A DNA stretch of 64,000 nt from an uncultured Pelagibacteraceae bacterium (GTDB taxonomy: Bacteria > Pseudomonadota > Alphaproteobacteria > Pelagibacterales > Pelagibacteraceae). The position numbers were made by a program, and so were the translations under genes. The stretch covers positions 1-64,000 of the forward strand of contig CACILM010000003.1 in NCBI GenBank assembly GCA_902587515.1, written 5' to 3'. Positions 59,056 to 64,000 of the stretch are shown here, one piece after another (the stretch's first letter is position 1; the number at the start of each line of letters is the position of its first letter). Under the pieces are notes generated by a model. The model had not been told where the DNA came from. It worked only from the letters and a program-made list of their open reading frames with translations, and made no database searches.

Positions 59056-59876
59056 TTACATCCGATTTTAAAAAAAAAATGACTGATAGCTGGTTTTCGT
59101 ATTTACAAAGTCAAATTTGTAAAGAATTTGAATATCTTGAAGATAATAAAGTAAAATTTACAAAAAGAGATTGGAATAAAAATAAAAAAAATGAGGGAGG
59201 TGGATCTTCGTATTTATTATTAGGAGGAAAAATCTTTGATAAAGTTGGGGTAAACAAATCAACAGTTTCAGGAATTTTCCCAAAAAAATTTAGGTCAAAG
59301 ATACTAGGAGCGGAAAGGAAAGGAAGGTATTGGGCATCAGGGGTGTCCGTTGTTGCTCACATGAGAAATCCAAAGATACCTGCGATACATTTTAATACAA
59401 GATTTATAGTTACCACTAAAGAGTGGTTTGGTGGAGGAATGGACGTGACTCCAAGTTTTAAAGATAATAAAGAAAAAAAAATGATACATGAAGATTTAAA
59501 AAAATTATGTTCTCTAAACAAAAAGAACTATAAAAAATATAAAAGATGGTGTGATGAATATTTTTTTTTACCGCATAGAGGAGAGACCAGAGGGATAGGA
59601 GGTATTTTCTTTGATTACGAAACTCAAGATTGGGTTAAAAACTTTAAATTTGTGAGAGAACTTGGACTTTCTTTTATTGATATTTCAAAAAAAATTGTTA
59701 AGAGAAAAAAAAATATTAAATGGTCAAAGAAAGATAAAGAAAAACAATTATTAAAACGTGGTAGATATGTAGAGTTCAATCTTTTATATGATAGAGGTAC
59801 AAGATTTGGATTAAACTCAGGTGGAAACATTGACTCGATACTAATGTCACTTCCACCTGAAGCAAAGTGGAAATAG
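59052..59876 (+). CDS. hemF: Oxygen-dependent coproporphyrinogen III oxidase
   Basis: HemF converts coproporphyrinogen III to protoporphyrinogen IX in heme synthesis, using molecular oxygen; its presence fits an aerobic lifestyle and supplies heme for the nearby bc1 complex. Family blocks are EGGGSSYLLLGG, ASGVSVVAHMRNPKIPAIHF, TKEWFGGGMDVTPSF, HRGETRGIGGIFFDYE, YVEFNLLYDRGTRFGL and SIL MSLPPEAKW-type ending (MSLPPEAKWK). Length (274) is normal for a HemF. It overlaps trmL by 4 bases and lies just before greA. Confidence 0.97.
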   Translation: MITSDFKKKMTDSWFSYLQSQICKEFEYLEDNKVKFTKRDWNKNKKNEGGGSSYLLLGGKIFDKVGVNKSTVSGIFPKKFRSKILGAERKGRYWASGVSVVAHMRNPKIPAIHFNTRFIVTTKEWFGGGMDVTPSFKDNKEKKMIHEDLKKLCSLNKKNYKKYKRWCDEYFFLPHRGETRGIGGIFFDYETQDWVKNFKFVRELGLSFIDISKKIVKRKKNIKWSKKDKEKQLLKRGRYVEFNLLYDRGTRFGLNSGGNIDSILMSLPPEAKWK

Positions 59877-59878
59877 TT

Positions 59879-60355
59879 ATGGAAAAAGAACCAATTACAG
59901 TTAGCGGACTTCAAAATTTGAAATCAGAATTAGAGGATTTGAAAAATGTACAGAGACCAAAAATAGTTGAGGCAATTGCTGAGGCCAGATCGCATGGAGA
60001 TTTAAAAGAAAATGCTGAATATCATGCTGCAAAAGAGCAACAAGCTTTAATTGAAAGCCGCGTAATTGCTATCAACGATATGATTGCCAGAGCAAATGTA
60101 ATTGACGTGACTAAAATAGAAAATAATGGAAAAGTTGTTTTTGGATCTACGGTTAAAGTCCAAGATCTTGAAACAGATAAAAAAATTTCTTATAGATTAG
60201 TGGGTCAGGATGAAGCTGATATCAAAAAAAATTTAATCTTTTTTAAAAGTCCTATCGGAAAAGCTTTGATAGGAAAAAACAAAGGTGAAATGATAGCCGT
60301 AAATACTCCTTCTGGTGAGCGAAATTTTGAGATTTTAGAAGTTGAGTACATCTAA
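59879..60355 (+). CDS. greA: Transcription elongation factor GreA
   Basis: GreA rescues backtracked RNA polymerase by stimulating transcript cleavage. The N-terminal coiled coil carries the acidic tip region (AEARSHGDLKENAEYHAAKE), and the C-terminal FKBP-like domain ends SPIGKALIGKNKGE and ERNFEILEVEYI. The ORF track begins at a GTG 12 bases upstream, inside hemF; the ATG (MEKEPITVSG) matches the usual GreA N-terminus and is the better start. Length about 158 residues is standard. Its stop overlaps the convergent cca stop by 4 bases. Confidence 0.97.
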   Translation: MEKEPITVSGLQNLKSELEDLKNVQRPKIVEAIAEARSHGDLKENAEYHAAKEQQALIESRVIAINDMIARANVIDVTKIENNGKVVFGSTVKVQDLETDKKISYRLVGQDEADIKKNLIFFKSPIGKALIGKNKGEMIAVNTPSGERNFEILEVEYI

Positions 60356-61614
60356 TTTAAATTAATTTTAATTATTTCATCAATTTTACTATTTGAAATT
60401 TTGAAATTATTATTTACCCACTCTTTTTCTAATTCTTTCAAAACATTTCCTAAAGTTTGTCCTTCTTTCATACCTTTTTTCTTTAATAATTCACCATCAA
60501 TGGGAAATATGGGCACTTTAGTTTTCATAATTTTCTTTAAAGTTTTAGAAAAATCATAAGATTTTACTTTAGCATTTATTGAAAAATTGACTAAATTCAA
60601 TGCAATAAGGTGCTTTTTTCCTTGAAAGTAAACATTTTTAATTAAATCTTTTTCAAAATAATCTTTATTATTATTAAGTTCTATTAAATTTTTATTAAAT
60701 TTTTTAAGTGTCTCTATAATTTTATTAGAGGCATTATACTTATGTAAAAAATATTCATGATTATCTTTTTCATCAATTAACAGTACAGCAAGTAAAATAT
60801 CTCTATTAAGTTCTGATTGCATATATACTTTTTTAAGTCTATCTAATCTCTTCAAATATAAAAATTCGGGAAAAATCATTGAAAATATCTCTTTTAAATT
60901 ACTGCTCTCATTAATCTTCAAAAAATTTTGAAGATCTAAAATTTTCAGTAGTTCAATAAGAATTCTCTCCTTAGAAATTTTTTTAATTCCATCTAAATTT
61001 TGTTTAATTGCGGTACTTGTCGTCTGCTCAACAGCAATATCATACATAATTTTAAATCTGATAAATCTTATTATACGTAAATAATCTTCTTCAATTCTTT
61101 TTTGTGGATCGCCTATGAATTTAACAATATTATTTTTAAGATCCACTTTGCCCATTTGCGGATCAAAAATTTTTCCATTAATATCTAGATAGATTGCATT
61201 TATAGTGAAGTCTCTTCTTTCAGAGTCTTGTTCCCAATCATCTATATATTCTACTTCGGCATGTCTTCCGTCGGTTTTGATATCTTTTCTTAAAGTAGTT
61301 AATTCAATCTTATGCTTATCTGATATTAAGGTTACTGTTCCATGTTTAATACCTGTATCAATTATTTTTACACTAGTGTCTCTAAATTTTTCTCTAATCT
61401 GATCTGTTGATAAAATTGTTGCAATATCAATATCGTCAATTTTCTCATTCGAGAGATGTTTCCTAACACAACCCCCGACAAATCTAGCAGCCACTCTTTC
61501 CTTTGGGATGCCATCTTGCAATTTTTTGAATATAAATTTTAAATCTTCATTTTTATAAAAAGGGAAAAAAGTTCTTTTTAGTTTTTTTAAAAAATTAAGA
61601 CTTTGACTAAACAT
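60352..61614 (-). CDS. cca: CCA tRNA nucleotidyltransferase / poly(A) polymerase family
   Basis: This family adds CCA to tRNA ends or tails RNA with A. The nucleotidyltransferase core is clear: FVGGCVRKHL and the catalytic aspartates in DDIDIAT, then RDFTINAIYLDING and the RIEEDYLRIIRFIRF neck motif. The C-terminal half is variable, ending with a segment (MKEGQTLGNVLKELE) found in alphaproteobacterial CCA enzymes. Both tRNA genes in this window already encode CCA, so the enzyme would act in repair here, but other tRNAs are unseen. Length (420) is normal. It is followed upstream by tRNA-Gln, 7 bases away. Confidence 0.92.
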   Translation of the reverse strand: MFSQSLNFLKKLKRTFFPFYKNEDLKFIFKKLQDGIPKERVAARFVGGCVRKHLSNEKIDDIDIATILSTDQIREKFRDTSVKIIDTGIKHGTVTLISDKHKIELTTLRKDIKTDGRHAEVEYIDDWEQDSERRDFTINAIYLDINGKIFDPQMGKVDLKNNIVKFIGDPQKRIEEDYLRIIRFIRFKIMYDIAVEQTTSTAIKQNLDGIKKISKERILIELLKILDLQNFLKINESSNLKEIFSMIFPEFLYLKRLDRLKKVYMQSELNRDILLAVLLIDEKDNHEYFLHKYNASNKIIETLKKFNKNLIELNNNKDYFEKDLIKNVYFQGKKHLIALNLVNFSINAKVKSYDFSKTLKKIMKTKVPIFPIDGELLKKKGMKEGQTLGNVLKELEKEWVNNNFKISNSKIDEIIKINLN

Positions 61615-61621
61615 AAAGCTT

Positions 61622-61695
61622 TGGCTGGGGCACTAGGATTCGAACCTAGGATGGCGGTATCAAAAACCGCTGCCTTACCGCTTGGCTATGCCCCA
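61622..61695 (-). tRNA. tRNA-Gln (UUG)
   Basis: A 74-base cloverleaf is complete: acceptor TGGGGCA paired with TGCCCCA, D arm GCCAAGCGGTAAGGC, anticodon stem GCGGT/ACCGC with loop TTTTGAT giving anticodon TTG, T arm CCTAGGTTCGAATCCTAGG in the frame, discriminator G and an encoded CCA. The U1-A72 end pair and G73 are typical of glutamine tRNAs. It is on the same strand as cca and ispE and may be co-transcribed with them. Confidence 0.96.
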
Positions 61696-61730
61696 AATAC
61701 AACTGACTGATATATCATAAATAAATAAAT

Positions 61731-62570
61731 TTAAATAGTTTTTGCAATTGAAAACCAAAATTTAGGGTATTTTTTTCTAAGTCTTTTAAGTGCGACTTTT
61801 GAACAGCGCTTATCTCTAAACAAACCGTAACACGCTGAACCCGAGCCTGTCATTCTTGAAAAATAACAACCTTTTTCCTTGCTTATGTTAGATATTAACT
61901 TTTTCAAATCTGGATATTTTTTTTCAACAATTGATTGTAAATCATTATTTGATTTGGTGATTTCATTTATAAAAGCATAAACACCTTTGTTTAATTTTTT
62001 TTTGTTGGTTTTTCTATTTCTATGATTTTTCACTTTTGAATATATTTGTTTTGTAGAACATTTAATATAAGGATAAACAATTAAAAAAAAAAGATTGTGC
62101 TTTTTTTTAAATTTAATTACCTTTTTCAAATTATATAAAAAACCCTGATCATAGAAAAATAGCCTTAAATCAGATCCTACTTCATCAATTATTTTATTGA
62201 GTATTTCGTCTTTAATTATTTTTGGATGTAAAAACTTTAAAACTGCAGCTGCATTACTTGATCCGCCTCCAAGACCAGCAAAAACTGGAATTTTTTTATT
62301 GACTCTTATTGTATAAAAACTTGAAATAAGTTTCAATTTCCTCATCATTTGTAGGACTTTTTGAATAGTGTTATTATTTTTAATTAAGTTTTGTGAAAAC
62401 GGGCCGCTAAAAGATATTGTATCAAAACTTTTTTTGTTTTTTTTAATAGAAATTTTATCAAATAAATCTATTAAACAAAAATTTGATTGAATATTGTGTA
62501 GACCTGTTTTTTTAATTTTTTTATTGACTATTAAGGATAAATTAATTTTTGCATAGGACTTAATAATCAT
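61731..62570 (-). CDS. ispE: 4-diphosphocytidyl-2-C-methyl-D-erythritol kinase
   Basis: IspE phosphorylates the CDP-methylerythritol intermediate in the non-mevalonate isoprenoid pathway, which supplies undecaprenyl and quinone side chains. It is a GHMP kinase: SYAKINLSL with the catalytic lysine at the N-terminus, the ATP loop PVFAGLGGGSSNAAA, a conserved acidic site in GSDLRLFF (usual family form GADVPFF), and MTGSGSACYGLF near the C-terminus. Length (279) is normal. It is 3 bases from the end of the TPR gene, a neighbour pair seen in other alphaproteobacteria. Confidence 0.94.
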   Translation of the reverse strand: MIIKSYAKINLSLIVNKKIKKTGLHNIQSNFCLIDLFDKISIKKNKKSFDTISFSGPFSQNLIKNNNTIQKVLQMMRKLKLISSFYTIRVNKKIPVFAGLGGGSSNAAAVLKFLHPKIIKDEILNKIIDEVGSDLRLFFYDQGFLYNLKKVIKFKKKHNLFFLIVYPYIKCSTKQIYSKVKNHRNRKTNKKKLNKGVYAFINEITKSNNDLQSIVEKKYPDLKKLISNISKEKGCYFSRMTGSGSACYGLFRDKRCSKVALKRLRKKYPKFWFSIAKTI

Positions 62571-62573
62571 ATT

Positions 62574-64000
62574 CTAAAGACCTTTCGTAAGCTTTTCTTT
62601 TACTTTTTCCTTAAGGTCTTTCTCTGTTTTTTTGAGGTTTAGAACATAATTCCAATAATATCTTGCTTGAATTTCATTTCCATTTCTCCAAAGAACATCT
62701 CCATAGTGATCATTAACTATCGGATCAGCTGGCATTAATTGTAATGCGAGTTGTAAATATTTTTTAGACTCTTTGTATCTTTTAAGTTTAAACAAAGCCC
62801 ATCCTAAAGAATCAATAATGTATGGATCGTTAGATTTAAGTTTATTTGCTTTTTCCAACATGCTTAATGATTGTTTAATCTTGACACCTTGTTCTATCCA
62901 AGAATACGCAAGGTAGTTTATTACGTATGCTTGATTAGGATTTACATCAAGAGAGGAAAGTAAATCTTTTTCTGCTTTGTTCCACTTACCTACTCTTTCA
63001 TATGAAACTCCTCGTCCATCAGTTACCTCAGGATAAAGTGGGTGATCATCTTCAATTTTATTTAAAATGTAAGTGTAATATTTTATTGAGTCTTCAAACT
63101 CTTCATTGTTTTTTAAAAATTCAGCATAGTCAAACGTTTCATAAACTTCTTTAAAAGGTAATTTATTGTAAGTTGTTTTCAATAATTTTATAGCTTCATC
63201 CTTTTTTTCCTCTTTTACTAAAATTCTTGATATTTGTTTATTAGAATACCATTTAAATGCGTTTCCATAATCCTCAAGACTTCTATAAATTTTTTTGGCA
63301 TTAGAAAAATCATCAATATTGTAAAAATTCTCTGCCATTAGCGTATCATAAGCATGAAAGTCTTTATTGAGATATTTAGATAAATTTAAATAAAAATTAG
63401 AAATAGAGTAAATTGATTGAGATGAAAAAGCGTTAGCTACAATATAGAGAATTTCAGCAATAATATGTGTTTCTTTTTTAAAATCAAAAAGAAAATTATT
63501 TTCTGAATTTTTAAGATCAAGTTTGTACTGATTTAATAACAAATTTCTGGGATATTTTTTCAAAGAATTATCAATTATATTTTTTGCTTTTTTAAATTTA
63601 CCTATACTTTGCATATATTTAGCATAGAAATAATTATACCTAGAAAAGTCAGTATTTTTATCAGATGTAAGTTCTTTAAAAAATATTTCAGACTCGTCCT
63701 TGCCAAAAAATGAGCTTAAAAAAACATTTTGTATTTTATTTAAATTTGCAAATCTTGAGTCTAATTTATTAAATTCAAAAATTGTCTCTTCATAATTTTT
63801 TTCCTCTAAATTTGTCCAGTTACTCAAAGAGTTTATAAGATAACTATCTAAAATTGTATTAGGACTATTCTCTTTTGCTTTTAAAAAATATTTGTTTGCT
63901 AATTTAGGTTTATTATTTTTGATATGATAAATACCTATTATAAGATTTGTTTCAAAGCTTCCTTGACTTTCTTTCTCAAGTTTTTTTGAAAATATAAAAG
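62574..64000 (-). CDS. Partial tetratricopeptide-repeat protein, open at the window end
   Basis: At least 474 residues are encoded. The ORF track starts it at an internal TTG (LSNWTNLEEK), but the same frame continues without a stop to the right edge of the window, adding 57 codons (for example NKPKLANKYFLKAKE), so the true N-terminus is outside. The visible part is a chain of TPR-like helical pairs; the best repeats are near the C-terminus: NKAEKDLLSSLDVNPNQAYV, PYIIDSLGWALFKLKRYKES and KKYLQLALQLMPADPIVNDH. TPR proteins are scaffolds; the partner is not evident. Similar proteins lie next to ispE in other alphaproteobacteria. Confidence 0.9.
   Translation of the reverse strand, partial: FIFSKKLEKESQGSFETNLIIGIYHIKNNKPKLANKYFLKAKENSPNTILDSYLINSLSNWTNLEEKNYEETIFEFNKLDSRFANLNKIQNVFLSSFFGKDESEIFFKELTSDKNTDFSRYNYFYAKYMQSIGKFKKAKNIIDNSLKKYPRNLLLNQYKLDLKNSENNFLFDFKKETHIIAEILYIVANAFSSQSIYSISNFYLNLSKYLNKDFHAYDTLMAENFYNIDDFSNAKKIYRSLEDYGNAFKWYSNKQISRILVKEEKKDEAIKLLKTTYNKLPFKEVYETFDYAEFLKNNEEFEDSIKYYTYILNKIEDDHPLYPEVTDGRGVSYERVGKWNKAEKDLLSSLDVNPNQAYVINYLAYSWIEQGVKIKQSLSMLEKANKLKSNDPYIIDSLGWALFKLKRYKESKKYLQLALQLMPADPIVNDHYGDVLWRNGNEIQARYYWNYVLNLKKTEKDLKEKVKEKLTKGL

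Noticed and set aside
63825-63827. TTG as the N-terminus of the TPR protein
   Set aside because: The frame continues upstream with TPR-like sequence to the window edge, so this is not a real start.

Overview
The window is a very AT-rich, extremely compact stretch of bacterial chromosome. Gene content and order point to an alphaproteobacterium with a streamlined genome, most likely of the SAR11/Pelagibacter type. The reasons are lysine/asparagine/isoleucine-rich proteins, almost no intergenic DNA, same-strand genes that mostly overlap by a few bases, convergent gene pairs that overlap at their stop codons, and a fused murE-murF. Two tRNA genes and the RNase P RNA gene are present. I see no insertion sequences, prophage, CRISPR array or long repeats. 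The taxonomic call is an inference from these traits.

Layout. (1) 0-6 kb: the start of a divergent membrane protein gene cut by the window edge, then uvrD and an M24 aminopeptidase on the plus strand, converging on ligA. (2) 6-25.3 kb, minus strand: one continuous division and cell-wall (dcw) cluster, reading in transcription order mraZ, ftsZ, rsmH, ftsL, ftsI, murE-murF fusion, mraY, murD, ftsW, murG, murC, murB, ddl, ftsQ, ftsA, lpxC, bamD, ligA. ftsZ sits at the head of the cluster, and the usual ftsZ slot between ftsA and lpxC is empty. Three TGGGN boxes with 5-base spacers lie in front of mraZ. (3) 25.3-28.1 kb: rnpB, a small amidase, mlaA-mlaC and a CAU tRNA. (4) 28.1-32.3 kb, minus strand: yqeY-dnaG-rpoD. 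(5) 32.4-40.6 kb: carAB, an oxygenase/ELM1-like pair, trxB and an aspartate aminotransferase. (6) 40.6-46.3 kb: uvrB-folM-folB-uvrC-pgsA. (7) 46.3-49.9 kb: ilvE, then a MarR regulator/response regulator/histidine kinase operon and ubiK. (8) 50-56 kb, plus strand: lgt, midA, pgeF, prs, rplY, pth, ychF. (9) 56-58.5 kb, minus strand: the cytochrome bc1 genes. (10) 58.6-64 kb: trmL-hemF-greA on plus, then cca, tRNA-Gln, ispE and a TPR protein on minus, the last running off the window end.

How it works together. Most of the window is core housekeeping: peptidoglycan precursor synthesis and septation, nucleotide excision repair (uvrD, uvrB, uvrC, ligA; no uvrA here), replication priming and the main sigma factor, pyrimidine/arginine precursor supply, translation factors, and respiration. 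The MarR/OmpR-type regulators resemble the PetP/PetR pair known near bc1 genes in Rhodobacter, and the bc1 operon is about 8 kb away. I did not find a convincing new multi-gene system. The best leads are the rearranged dcw cluster (ftsZ moved, murE-murF fused, very divergent ftsA), the 2OG-oxygenase/ELM1 pair, and the consistent 3' overlap of all convergent protein genes.
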